In this document: piece after piece, positions 52,482 through 61,496 of the stretch
How positions within the stretch are numbered: position 1 is the first letter of the stretch
How the letters are laid out: every line of letters starts with the position of its first letter
From: Roseivivax isoporae LMG 25204
GTDB taxonomy: Bacteria; Pseudomonadota; Alphaproteobacteria; Rhodobacterales; Rhodobacteraceae
Assembly: GCF_000521865.1 (NCBI RefSeq)
Contig: NZ_JAME01000015.1
Location: 41,113-105,112, forward strand
Direction: 5' to 3'
DNA: 64,000 bases
Made by a program: the position numbers and the translations under genes
The notes under the pieces: model-generated
Databases searched by the model: none
Told to the model about the DNA's origin: nothing
The model's input: the letters and a program-made list of their open reading frames with translations, nothing else

Positions 52482-54608
52482 ATGTCCACCTTAGCTCATT
52501 CAGATCCCTTGGTTCTCGGCCTCGTGGAGCTCTGCCGGGCGCAGGGCGTGTCCACCTCGGCCGTGCGGCTGACGGACGGGCTCCCGGTGTCGCGAGAGAC
52601 CGGGATGCAGGTCGAACTCGCCCCCGCGGCCCTGCGCCGCATCAACATGAGCTGCCGGGTCTGCCGCGACCCGCTTTCCAGCTTCCCCTCCCACAGCCTG
52701 CCCGTGCTGCTGTTCCTGAAGGACGGCGGCACCGCCGTGCTGGAGCGGCAGAGCAAGCTCGGCGCGACGGTGATCCTGCCCGAGACCGAGGGCGGGCGGG
52801 TGCGCTGGACCCAGCAGGAACTGGCGGAAAAGCACGACGGCCGCGTCCTTGTCTCGAAACCCATCGACATCGTGACGGACAGGCTCGACGAGCCGAGCCC
52901 CAACCGCCAGCATTGGATCCTCGGACCGGTGCTGCGCAACTGGTCGATCTACCGGGATGTCATCATCGCGTCGCTCGCGGCCAACGTCCTGGCCGTCGCG
53001 ACCGCGCTCTTCTCGATGCAGGTCTACGACCGCGTGGTGCCGAGCAACGCCTTCGACACGCTCTGGATTCTCGCGAGCGGTGTGGCCCTCGCCATCCTGC
53101 TCGAACTGGTGCTGCGGGTGAGCCGCGCCTCGCTGATCGACGTATCGGGGCGCGATCTCGACCTGAAGCTCTCGTCGCAGCTCTTCGACCGGGTCGCGAA
53201 CATGCGGCTCGCGCACCAGCCCGCGTCGACCGGCGTCTTCGCAAACCAGGTACGCGACTTCGCCACCGTGCGCGAGTTCTTCACGTCCGGCACCGTGACC
53301 GCGCTGTGCGACATCCCTTTCGTCCTGGTGTTCGTCGCGGTGATCTGGTTCATCGGCGGGCCCATCGCGCTCGTCACGCTCGCGGGCGTGGTCCTGACGG
53401 TCGTGCCGGGTCTGCTGATGCAGAAGCGCCTCGCGCGCGCCTCCAGAGAGAACGCCCGCGAGGCGGCGGCGTTGAACGGGCTGCTTCTCGAGACCATCAC
53501 GAATCTCGAGACGGTCAAGGCGGCACGGGCCGAGACCCGTCTGCAGCACACCTATGCCCAGCTGTCCGCCACCATGGCGGGGACCGCGGTGACCACGCGC
53601 AACCTCACGAACGTGATGACCCAGCTTGTGAGCGGCATCCAGAAGATCGCCTATGCGGGGGTCATCATCACGGGCGTCTACCTGATCAGCGCCGGCGAGC
53701 TCACCGTCGGCAGCCTCATTGCCTGCACCATGCTCTCGAGCCGCACCATGACGCCCATGGGGCAGGTGGCGGGCCTGCTGGCCCGCTGGCAGCAGGTGCG
53801 CGCCGCGATGGAAGGCCTCGACCGGATCATGGAGCTGCCGGTCGAACGTCCCGCCGACCGGCACTTCGTGCGTGCGGCTTCCCTTCAGGGGGAATACCGG
53901 CTCGAGGACGTCGTCTTTCGACATGACCCGGCGGCGCCTCCGGTGGTCAACATCCGCGAGCTGAGCATCGCGCCTGGCGAACGGATCGCGCTGCTGGGGG
54001 GCAACGGGGCGGGCAAGTCGAGCTTCATGCGGCTGATGGCAGGGCTCACGGATCCGCAGCAGGGGTCGGTCCTGCTCGATGACCTCGCCCTCAGCCAGAT
54101 CGACCCGCTCGATCGGCGTCGCCAGATCGGGTACCTGCCGCAATCCGTGGCGCTGTTCCAGGGTACGCTGCGCGACAACCTTCTGCGCGACCATGGTCTG
54201 CATTCCGACGAGGACCTTCTGCAGGCGCTCGACGCGGTGGGACTCGGCAGTTTCGTGCGCCGTCACGTGCGCGGGCTCGACCTGCAGATCCATGGCAACG
54301 GCAACGTGTCGGGCGGTCAGCGGCAGGCCATCGGCCTGGCGCGCATCCTGCTGCAGGATCCGAGGATCGTGCTGCTCGACGAGCCGACGGCGGCGTTCGA
54401 CCACATCACCGAGGCGAACGTCATCGCGCATCTCAAGACGTGGCTCGAGGGGCGGACCACGATCATCTCCACCCATCGGCGCGAACTGCTGGCGCTGACG
54501 CAGAGGACGCTGGTGCTGAAGGACGGCAAGATCGCGCGCGACGGGGATCTCATGCAGATCCTCAACGCGGCGCGTGCCAAGACCTCGCAGGTGAAGGCGG
54601 TGACATGA
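52482..54608 (+). CDS. Type I secretion ABC exporter (LapB-like, degenerate C39 domain)
   Basis: A 708-residue permease-ATPase. Residues 1-130 are a C39-peptidase-like domain without a recognisable catalytic Cys (SHSLPVLLFLKDGG retains the C-terminal part), as in exporters for RTX-type and LapA-type proteins that keep their N-terminus. Then six helices, and the ATPase with Walker A GGNGAGKSS, signature VSGGQRQAIGLAR, Walker B IVLLDEPTAAFD and His in ISTHRRE. The start at 52482 is in frame with the conserved region. It overlaps the HlyD gene by 4 bases (ATGA). Confidence 0.93.
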   Translation: MSTLAHSDPLVLGLVELCRAQGVSTSAVRLTDGLPVSRETGMQVELAPAALRRINMSCRVCRDPLSSFPSHSLPVLLFLKDGGTAVLERQSKLGATVILPETEGGRVRWTQQELAEKHDGRVLVSKPIDIVTDRLDEPSPNRQHWILGPVLRNWSIYRDVIIASLAANVLAVATALFSMQVYDRVVPSNAFDTLWILASGVALAILLELVLRVSRASLIDVSGRDLDLKLSSQLFDRVANMRLAHQPASTGVFANQVRDFATVREFFTSGTVTALCDIPFVLVFVAVIWFIGGPIALVTLAGVVLTVVPGLLMQKRLARASRENAREAAALNGLLLETITNLETVKAARAETRLQHTYAQLSATMAGTAVTTRNLTNVMTQLVSGIQKIAYAGVIITGVYLISAGELTVGSLIACTMLSSRTMTPMGQVAGLLARWQQVRAAMEGLDRIMELPVERPADRHFVRAASLQGEYRLEDVVFRHDPAAPPVVNIRELSIAPGERIALLGGNGAGKSSFMRLMAGLTDPQQGSVLLDDLALSQIDPLDRRRQIGYLPQSVALFQGTLRDNLLRDHGLHSDEDLLQALDAVGLGSFVRRHVRGLDLQIHGNGNVSGGQRQAIGLARILLQDPRIVLLDEPTAAFDHITEANVIAHLKTWLEGRTTIISTHRRELLALTQRTLVLKDGKIARDGDLMQILNAARAKTSQVKAVT

Positions 54609-55780
54609 GCAGCAGTCCTGACATCTTCGACCCCACCCACGTCGACGGAAGCTATCGCCGGCAGACGCTCGCCCGTTCGCGCCTCGTGATTCAGATCGTC
54701 GTGCTGTCCGTCGCCGCGGCCATCGGCTGGGCGGCAGTGGCGCAGGTGAACGAGGTGACGCGCGGCGACGGGACGGTGATCCCCGCCCGGCGGATGCAGA
54801 GCATCCAGAGCCTCGAAGGCGGCATCCTGTCCGAGCTCCTGGTGCGCGAGGGGGATATCGTCGACCCCGGCCAGGTGGTCGCACGGCTCGATCCCACGCG
54901 GTCCCAATCGGCCTTCCTCGCCGCGCAGTCGCAGATCGTCGCGCTCACCGCGGAAGTGGCGCGGCTCGAGGCCGAGGTGCTGGAACACCCTGACCTCGAC
55001 TTCGGTCCCACGCCCAACGAGGCCGAACGCACGGAACTCCGGCTCTTCAACGCGCGCCGGACAAAGCTCGAAGCCTCGCTGCAGGCGCTCGAGAGCGAGC
55101 GCGCCACGGTGGCCGAGCAGATCGCGATCACCGCTCCCCTGGCCGAAGCGGGGTCGGTCAGCCGCATCAACCTGCTGCAGCTTCAGCAGAAGAAGGCCGA
55201 GCTTGACGGCAAGATCGGCGATGCCCGCAACGCCTACGTCCAGGACGCCTACAAGGATCTCGCGCAGCGGCGCGCCAAGCTCGCGACGCTTCAGGAAGAG
55301 GTCGTGCAAAAGCAGGACGAACTGCAGCGGACCGACGTGCGCTCCCCGGTCGAGGGGCGGGTCAACAACATCGCCATCACGACACTCGGCGGCGTCGTCC
55401 AGCCGGGCGAGCCGATCATGGAGATCACCCCGATCGACGACCAGCTCGTGATCGAGACGAAGGTCCTGCCGCGCGACGTGGCCTTCATCGCCCCGGGCAT
55501 GCCCGCGAGCGTAAAGATCACGGCCTACGACTTCTCCACGTACGGCGACCTGCGCGGCACCGTGCTGCAGATCTCCGAGGACACGGTCGAGGAAGAGACG
55601 CGGCAGGGACCCCAGGACTTCTACCGCGTGATGGTGGGGACCGAGCGCAATTTCCTTGAACGTTTTGGGCAGAAATACTCCATTCGCCCGGGCATGGTCG
55701 CCCAGGTGGACATCGAGAGCGGCAAGCGCTCCGTGCTGAGCTACCTGACCCGCCCGCTGCTCAATGCCCGCCTCTGGTGA
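54605..55780 (+). CDS. HlyD-type periplasmic adaptor of type I secretion system
   Basis: A 391-residue adaptor: one N-terminal helix (VIQIVVLSVAAAIGWAAVAQ), a split lipoyl domain (QSIQSLEGGILSELLVREGD and VRSPVEGRVNNIAITTLGGV), a long coiled coil (residues about 110-240) that reaches TolC, and a beta barrel with RPGMVAQVDIESGKRS. The family links the exporter to the TolC channel. The start overlaps the ABC gene. Confidence 0.93.
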   Translation: MSSSPDIFDPTHVDGSYRRQTLARSRLVIQIVVLSVAAAIGWAAVAQVNEVTRGDGTVIPARRMQSIQSLEGGILSELLVREGDIVDPGQVVARLDPTRSQSAFLAAQSQIVALTAEVARLEAEVLEHPDLDFGPTPNEAERTELRLFNARRTKLEASLQALESERATVAEQIAITAPLAEAGSVSRINLLQLQQKKAELDGKIGDARNAYVQDAYKDLAQRRAKLATLQEEVVQKQDELQRTDVRSPVEGRVNNIAITTLGGVVQPGEPIMEITPIDDQLVIETKVLPRDVAFIAPGMPASVKITAYDFSTYGDLRGTVLQISEDTVEEETRQGPQDFYRVMVGTERNFLERFGQKYSIRPGMVAQVDIESGKRSVLSYLTRPLLNARLW

Positions 55781-55819
55781 GCCGCCCTTTTCCAGACCAT
55801 GACGAAGCAAGGAGGTCAC

Positions 55820-57151
55820 GTGCCTGACCCCACTCTGCGCAGGGTGCGCCGGTGCGCGTCCCGCCATTTCGCCGGTGCACTTGTTGCGATCGCCGGGACG
55901 ACCTGCGGCGCGAGCGCCGCGGCCGACGTGTTCCGGCAGGTGGAGGTGCGCGGCGCCGAATTCATTCCCGAAGCCGACATCCAGATGACATGCGGAGCGC
56001 AGGCGGGCGTGGATTATTCGGTATACGAGATCGAGGCCATCGAGGACTGCCTGATGAGCACGGGCGTCTTCGAGGCCGTTTCGGTGAGCGGCGAGGGCGA
56101 GACGCTGGTGATCGCGGTGTCCGAGATCGACGACAGCCCGGGCCGGATCGAGGCCGCGGTCAACTACGTCTCGGACGACGGCTTCTTGGCCGAGCTATCG
56201 GCCGAGAAGTACAACCTTTTCCCCGATACCTACGGTGCCTTGCGACTGAGCGCCAACGCGGATGTCCGCGCGCTCGAAGCCAACCTCTATCGCGCCGATC
56301 AGTGGGGCGAGGACTGGGATCTCGGGCTGGACGTGATCGCGCGCGAGGCGAAGCCGGAGGATGCCGGCTATTCCGAACGCGGTCTGCGGATCGAGCCGTT
56401 CGTGGCCTGGACGCCATCGGAAGACCTGCGCCTCGAAGCGGGGCTCGGCTGGCGCGACTACCGTCTGGCGGATGTCGACAGCGAGGCGAGCGCCCTCCTG
56501 ATCGCCGAGGAGACGGGCAGCATCTCGGCACCCTACCTGCGGTTCGGATTGAGCTTCGGGCGAAACGTCGACCTCGGGGACAACCCGTCGGGCTGGGCGA
56601 AGGCCGGATACATGCTGCGGCTGGACCAGTTCATCTGGAACATCGGCAGCGGCGAGGCGCTGTCGGATACGCGGTTCGACCTGACCACGCAGCTGCCGTT
56701 GGGCGAACGTATCCGGCTGCTGACCGGTCTGCGCGGCGGTGCCGTGCGCGGCCTCGATGGGAACGACACGCGCGCAATCGACCGGTACTTCCCAGGGGCG
56801 GACACGTTCCGCGGATTTGCGCCGCGCGGGGTCGGTCCGCGCGACGAGGGCACCGCGCTCGGCGGCAACACCTACGTCGTTGGGTCGCTCGAGGCGCAGC
56901 GGGATCTCGGGCGTGTGCTGCGGCTGCCGATGCGCGCGGGGATCTTCCTCGACACCGGGGCGAGCTGGGATCTCGACGACGATCTGGGCGGACGCATCGA
57001 TGACGGCTGGTCGAACCGCAGCAGCGTGGGCCTCTCGCTCACCTTCGAGGTGTCCGAGACCCCGGTGTCGCTGTATGTCGCGGGGCCCGTGTCACAACGG
57101 CCGGGCGACGAGACGCAGGCGTTCGGCATCTCCTTCGCGGCACGCTTCTAG
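55820..57151 (+). CDS. One-POTRA outer-membrane barrel (ShlB/BamA-superfamily-like)
   Basis: A 443-residue protein: signal peptide ending near TTCGASAAAD, one POTRA-like domain (VFRQVEVRGAEFIPEADIQM with a CGAQ...EDCLMSTG pair), then about 350 residues of alternating beta strands ending in AFGISFAARF with a terminal Phe. It resembles outer-membrane proteins of the BamA/TpsB superfamily, which insert or export surface proteins. The start is taken as GTG at 55820 because AAGGAGGT precedes it, though an in-frame ATG lies at 55799 (seven residues longer). It ends the secretion operon; its stop shares CTAG with the convergent glycosyltransferase gene. Confidence 0.72.
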   Translation: MPDPTLRRVRRCASRHFAGALVAIAGTTCGASAAADVFRQVEVRGAEFIPEADIQMTCGAQAGVDYSVYEIEAIEDCLMSTGVFEAVSVSGEGETLVIAVSEIDDSPGRIEAAVNYVSDDGFLAELSAEKYNLFPDTYGALRLSANADVRALEANLYRADQWGEDWDLGLDVIAREAKPEDAGYSERGLRIEPFVAWTPSEDLRLEAGLGWRDYRLADVDSEASALLIAEETGSISAPYLRFGLSFGRNVDLGDNPSGWAKAGYMLRLDQFIWNIGSGEALSDTRFDLTTQLPLGERIRLLTGLRGGAVRGLDGNDTRAIDRYFPGADTFRGFAPRGVGPRDEGTALGGNTYVVGSLEAQRDLGRVLRLPMRAGIFLDTGASWDLDDDLGGRIDDGWSNRSSVGLSLTFEVSETPVSLYVAGPVSQRPGDETQAFGISFAARF

Positions 57152-58380
57152 GAAACGCCGGCCCGCGCCGCCCTGTTGTCCATGGCCTGCCGGAAGAGCC
57201 GCATGTAGCGCGGCGCCACCGCCTGGAGGCCGAACTGGACGCGCGTGAGCGCGCGGGCCGCGGCCCCGAGCCGGTGGCGCCGGGCAGGGTCTCCCGCGAG
57301 GGCCTCGATTTCGGCAAGCCAGGCGTCATCGTCGTCCGGCAGCAGCACACCCGACACGCCGTCCTGGATGAGTTCCGAGGCATAGCCGCGATCCGGCGCC
57401 AGAACGCAGCCGCCGCGCCCGAGGATCTCGACCAGTCCCCAGTTCGCCACGCCGAACTTCAGGGGATAGAGGAAAAGGTCGATCGCGGAGAGCCGCGCCG
57501 CGAAATCCTCGTAGGGAAGCTTGCCCGGAAACTCGATGACATCCGCCGCCCGCGGATACATCCTGAGCAGGTGGTCCCGGAAACTTTCGACCTCGCCTCC
57601 ATAAGTCCGCTCCACCCATTGGTCCTCGTAGCCGTAGGTCGCGCCGGTGGCGCCGCCGAGCGCCACGAACCGCGCCTCGAGACCACGCTCGACCAGCCGA
57701 TCGACGAGCCGGACGTAGGTTTCGAACCCCTTGGAGCTCGACAGGTCGCGGGCCGAGAAGCCGATGGTGACCGGGCCGGACGCCTGCTCGGGCGGGGGCG
57801 TGGCCTCGAAGCGGAAACCTTCGAGCTGCACCTCGATGTTGCCCTGCAATGTCTTGGGAAACATGCGCTTGGCGTGATGGCTTGGGCAGATCACCAGGTC
57901 GCTGCGCACTGCCTGATGCAGGTTCAGCATCTCGGTGTTCTTGTCCGCCATGCGCTGCGCCTGGTCGGGCGGATATGCCGGGTCCCATCCATGAGCGCGG
58001 TAGCTCGGAAACTCGATGTAGCTCACGATCGCCGCGTCGATCTCGTCGTAGAGGAAATGCGGAGCGCCCCACAGAGAATGGGCCACCACGACGTCGATCT
58101 TCTTCTTCGCCTCGAAGGCCTGCAGCGCCTTCAGAAGCCCGCGTCCGATGCGTGCCGACCGCTCGACCTTTGCGGAATAATAGTAGCTCTGCGGTCCCGT
58201 CACCGCGCCGTCGGGCTTGAACCCCAGGATGTGCGCGCCGCGGTGGGTGTTGCGGCTGCGGTGGCCGGGCGTGGTCAGGAAATACGTCTCGGCCTGGCCG
58301 GTGTGCCGCAGGTAATCGCAGAGATCCCCGAACTGGCCGGGATAGACGGCACCCACAAAGACGATGACGGGTTTGGCCAA
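57148..58380 (-). CDS. Glycosyltransferase family 4-like protein
   Basis: A 410-residue GT-B enzyme: VFVGAVYPGQFGDL near the N-terminus, IGFSARDLSSSKGFETYVRL for the second Rossmann domain, and the C-terminal donor-site ANWGLVEILGRGGCVLAPDR. No membrane helix. A TTG start at 58380 is proposed because GGAGGG sits just upstream; the next ATG upstream (58437) lies in the divergent region. A role in glycosylating secreted repeat proteins or in making an attached glycan is inferred from position only; acceptor and donor are unknown. Confidence 0.82.
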   Translation of the reverse strand: MAKPVIVFVGAVYPGQFGDLCDYLRHTGQAETYFLTTPGHRSRNTHRGAHILGFKPDGAVTGPQSYYYSAKVERSARIGRGLLKALQAFEAKKKIDVVVAHSLWGAPHFLYDEIDAAIVSYIEFPSYRAHGWDPAYPPDQAQRMADKNTEMLNLHQAVRSDLVICPSHHAKRMFPKTLQGNIEVQLEGFRFEATPPPEQASGPVTIGFSARDLSSSKGFETYVRLVDRLVERGLEARFVALGGATGATYGYEDQWVERTYGGEVESFRDHLLRMYPRAADVIEFPGKLPYEDFAARLSAIDLFLYPLKFGVANWGLVEILGRGGCVLAPDRGYASELIQDGVSGVLLPDDDDAWLAEIEALAGDPARRHRLGAAARALTRVQFGLQAVAPRYMRLFRQAMDNRAARAGVS

Positions 58381-58499
58381 TGTACCCTCCGTTCTTCTGG
58401 CAGGCGCAGCATCCGGCTGCGCACTCGGCCATACCATAGATAGCTGAAGGGGGAGGGTATATATGCTTTCGGCGGTTTCCGACCTGTCCCTGCGGAGAG

Positions 58500-59138
58500 T
58501 CAGATCAGCTCGAGGTCGCGGGCGACGATGACCGCCTGCGTTCGGTTGCTGGCCTCCAGCTTCGTGCAGATCGACTTGACGTGCATCTTGATCGTCGCCT
58601 CCTTGAGCCCGAGGGCAGCGCCGATGGCACTGTTGGACTTGCCCACGGCGAGCTCCGCCAGGACCTGCATCTCGCGCTCCGAGAGCGGCACGTCGCGTTG
58701 CTCGCGTGGGGGCACCCGGCGATGCTCGATGAGCTCGACAGGAATGTAGCGTCCGCCGTTCGCCATGAAGCGGATCTCGTTGTAGAACGCGCTGAGAGAC
58801 GTGGTCTTGAGGACGAAGCCGGCTCCGCCCATGGCGAGCACCTCCGGCACCAGGTGGGCGGGCGGATTGCTGGTGAGCAGGGCAACCGGCTTGCTGCCAT
58901 TGCGCGCGATCGCCTTTCCGAGTCCCTCGAGACCGTTCATTCCCGGCATGTTGAGGTCGACCAGCACGAGGTCGAACGGTCCCTCGCTGTCGATAAGGGC
59001 GAGCGCCGCGTCGAGATCGGGTGCGGTCGTCGCGGTGACGTCCGGCAGGTTCGAGATGAACTGCGCGAACATCTCGAGCACCATCGCGTGGTCGTCTGCA
59101 ATGAGAAGCCGAACCGGTCCCTGGTCCTGAGCTGTCAT
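58500..59138 (-). CDS. LuxR/NarL family response regulator
   Basis: A 212-residue regulator: receiver domain with acidic pocket IADDHAMV, phospho-acceptor Asp61 in LVLVDLNMPGMNGLEGLG, conserved Lys in AGFVLKTTSL; and a C-terminal LuxR HTH (SEREMQVLAELAVGKSNSAI, then LKEATIKMHVKSICTKLEAS). The start at 59138 follows the receiver boundary. It is oriented with and adjacent to the hybrid kinase gene, so they form a phosphorelay that probably controls this locus. Confidence 0.93.
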   Translation of the reverse strand: MTAQDQGPVRLLIADDHAMVLEMFAQFISNLPDVTATTAPDLDAALALIDSEGPFDLVLVDLNMPGMNGLEGLGKAIARNGSKPVALLTSNPPAHLVPEVLAMGGAGFVLKTTSLSAFYNEIRFMANGGRYIPVELIEHRRVPPREQRDVPLSEREMQVLAELAVGKSNSAIGAALGLKEATIKMHVKSICTKLEASNRTQAVIVARDLELI

Positions 59139-59295
59139 GGTCTTTCGCCTGTTCTTGTCCTCAGGATCCCGCCGCCGCGCGCCTTGGTGCCGCGGGCAGC
59201 CGTCGTTCCGAAGTCCCTGCATCTTCCTGCCGCTGTCCGGCGGGCAGTATGGCAAAGCGCGCCGCCGAGAGCCAGATGTCGTTTTGCGGCGGGAC

Positions 59296-61257
59296 CTAAC
59301 CCGCCCATGCCACGACGGCGGCACGGGTATCCTCGATGACGGCAGCGAGGTCGGTAAGTGTGGCGGCCCCGGGATCGCCCCCCGCCTTCACCCTGTCCTC
59401 AAGCGCGCGCAGATGTCGCTCCACCCGCGTCAGGCCGGTAAGTCCGCAGGCTCCCGTGGCGGCGTGCAGCATGCAGCCGGACCGGTCCGTCACGCCCTCG
59501 GCGCGCAGCCTGTCCAGCGCGGCTTCCGCTTCGTTCAGGGCTCGTGTCATGAAGCGAACGGCGCCCTCCCGCCCGAGCTCCGAGCCGAGTTCCGACACCA
59601 CTTGCGGATCGAAGGAGTCACCGGCGTCCTGCAGCGCAGGCGGCGATTCCAGTTGCTGCGGGGCGGGCAGGGGCGCCTGTTTCAGGATCTGGTGCAAGGC
59701 GTCGCAGAGCTGCAGCGGTCGGATCGGTTTCTCGAGCACCTTGACCATTCCGGCCCTGTGGCAGGCGTCCCGGATGCGGTCGTCCACGTGGGCGGTGAGC
59801 CCGACCACCCGGAGCCCCGCCGCGAAGCGGCCGCTGCGCACGCCGTCGCGGATCCGATGCGCGAGTTCGACCCCGGTCATGCGCGGCAGCGTCACGTCCG
59901 ACAGAACGAGAGAGACCGCGCGCGCGTCCTCCGAGCCGAGAAAATCGAGGGCTTCCGCTCCGCTGCCCGCCACATGCACCGTGGCCCCTGCCCGACGCAG
60001 CACGTGCGCGACCCATTCCTGGCTCGCCGCGCTGTCTTCGACCACCAGCATGTTCGCATCGAGGAGCGGGGGCGCGTGCCGGACCGCGGCCTCCGGTACA
60101 TCGGGGGTCACGGCGTCCTCGGCGGCGCGGGGCAGGCTGAAGGTGGCCCGCAACCTCGTGCCGATCACCGTCCCGTCGCCGCCGGGGCCCCCGTGCCGGT
60201 CCTCGATCTCGAGGCGCCCGCCGAGCTGCCGGAGCGCATGCGCCAGGACATTGAGGCCGCCCGAGGGGCGCTGGCGTGCGCTCGTATCGGTGCTCGAAGG
60301 CACGGCCTGGGCCTGCGCCTCTCCCAGTGCGACTTTCAGCCGGCGTTTCTGCGCGTCGGGCAGGCCGCCGCCGAGATCGGCCACTTCGAGCGTGACGCCC
60401 ATGCGTGCCTCCGCACCGTCGGCGTCCAGCGTGTCCTTGAGCGGCGCGAGTGTCAGCGTCACGTCGATCTCGCTGCCGCCGTGCTTCACCGAGTTGTCGA
60501 TCATGTTCTGAAAGAGCGCGCGCACGAAGCGTACCGGTCCCACAAGCCGCTCAAGCCCGTCGGGCGCACTGACCCGCAGCGTCGCGTCCCGTGCCTCCGC
60601 GAGCGGGCGCAGGATCTCGATGAGCGATGCCAGTTCTCCGGCAGGCGCGAAGGCCTCGTCGGGCTGAAGCCCGCCCGCTGCCTGCTCTCCCTTGATCACG
60701 GCGAGCACGTTGCTCACGTGTTCGAGGGACAGATCCGCCGCGCGGCGGAACCGGGCGAGTGCCGCCGTTTCCTGGCTGCCGTCTCCGTTGTCCCGGACCA
60801 GAACCTCGGCGGTGGCGACGAGGGACTGGATCGGGGTGCGCAGGTCATGGGCAACGCGCAGCAGCGTCGCGGCGCGGGCGCGGTTTCGCAGCCAGGTAGA
60901 TTCCGCGTCCGTCTCGGAAAGCCGGAGGAAATATCCCGAGGCGCGACCCAGCGCCAGATGCACGAGCTCGCCCTCGACCGCCATGTCGCCGATCGACGTC
61001 GATACCGGCGCGCTGCCGGCACGCCGCGTCCGGGCACAGAGCTGGGGCCAGCGCAGCTGGTCGTGCAGGGTGGCCGTGTCCAGACCGAGGCGCTTGGCCG
61101 GGGCGTTGATCAGGAGGATCTCGCCGCTCTCGCTTGCGAACAGGACTGCCCGGCGGTCGGTCGCGATCAGCCGCGCGATGATCTGCAGGGCAAGCCGAAA
61201 GGATTGATGGTCCTCGTCGGCTTTCGCAGGGGGCGTGCTGGAAGGATGGTCCGCCAT
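59296..61257 (-). CDS. Soluble hybrid sensor kinase with receiver and Hpt domains
   Basis: A 653-residue cytosolic kinase with no membrane helices. Layout: a PAS-like region (30-115), HisKA with RVAHDLRTPIQSL (His137), an HATPase domain (about 235-378; NMIDNSVKHG, DLGGGLPD and GGLNVLAHALRQLGG), a receiver domain (about 402-528; LVLSDVTLPRMTG, Asp454; Lys in KVLEKPI), and a C-terminal Hpt with HAATGACGLTGL (His598). Such a chain passes phosphate to a separate response regulator, and the LuxR gene downstream is the obvious partner. The signal is internal or bound through the PAS-like region; none is identified. Confidence 0.92.
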   Translation of the reverse strand: MADHPSSTPPAKADEDHQSFRLALQIIARLIATDRRAVLFASESGEILLINAPAKRLGLDTATLHDQLRWPQLCARTRRAGSAPVSTSIGDMAVEGELVHLALGRASGYFLRLSETDAESTWLRNRARAATLLRVAHDLRTPIQSLVATAEVLVRDNGDGSQETAALARFRRAADLSLEHVSNVLAVIKGEQAAGGLQPDEAFAPAGELASLIEILRPLAEARDATLRVSAPDGLERLVGPVRFVRALFQNMIDNSVKHGGSEIDVTLTLAPLKDTLDADGAEARMGVTLEVADLGGGLPDAQKRRLKVALGEAQAQAVPSSTDTSARQRPSGGLNVLAHALRQLGGRLEIEDRHGGPGGDGTVIGTRLRATFSLPRAAEDAVTPDVPEAAVRHAPPLLDANMLVVEDSAASQEWVAHVLRRAGATVHVAGSGAEALDFLGSEDARAVSLVLSDVTLPRMTGVELAHRIRDGVRSGRFAAGLRVVGLTAHVDDRIRDACHRAGMVKVLEKPIRPLQLCDALHQILKQAPLPAPQQLESPPALQDAGDSFDPQVVSELGSELGREGAVRFMTRALNEAEAALDRLRAEGVTDRSGCMLHAATGACGLTGLTRVERHLRALEDRVKAGGDPGAATLTDLAAVIEDTRAAVVAWAG

Positions 61258-61402
61258 CGATGCCCGGCGCTCCTCGAGAGATCACGGCCGCTTCATCCGG
61301 CCCGTCAGGTTCCGCGACCTTAGCGAGACGGGCAGCGCATTTACACACAAAAGGCGATCCGCCGGTGAGGGATATGCGCATCAGAATTTGCGTCCCGCTC
61401 AA

Positions 61403-61438
61403 AAACATACTTTAGTTTATAAATAAAACATACGAAAG
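61403..61438 (+). promoter_or_regulatory. Two-part conserved element upstream of repeat protein (copy 1)
   Basis: AAACATACTTTAGT, 11 bases, then ACATACGAAAG. The same two blocks with a 9-base spacer precede the gene at 63627 at almost the same distance (58-59 bases from the second block to the ATG). Each block contains ACATAC-N3-AG, a likely direct-repeat binding site. Confidence 0.6.
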
Positions 61439-61496
61439 TGTGGCTATTGCGAACTTGGGAATCCGCTTCTGGCGCCCGCATAGACAGGACACGAAC

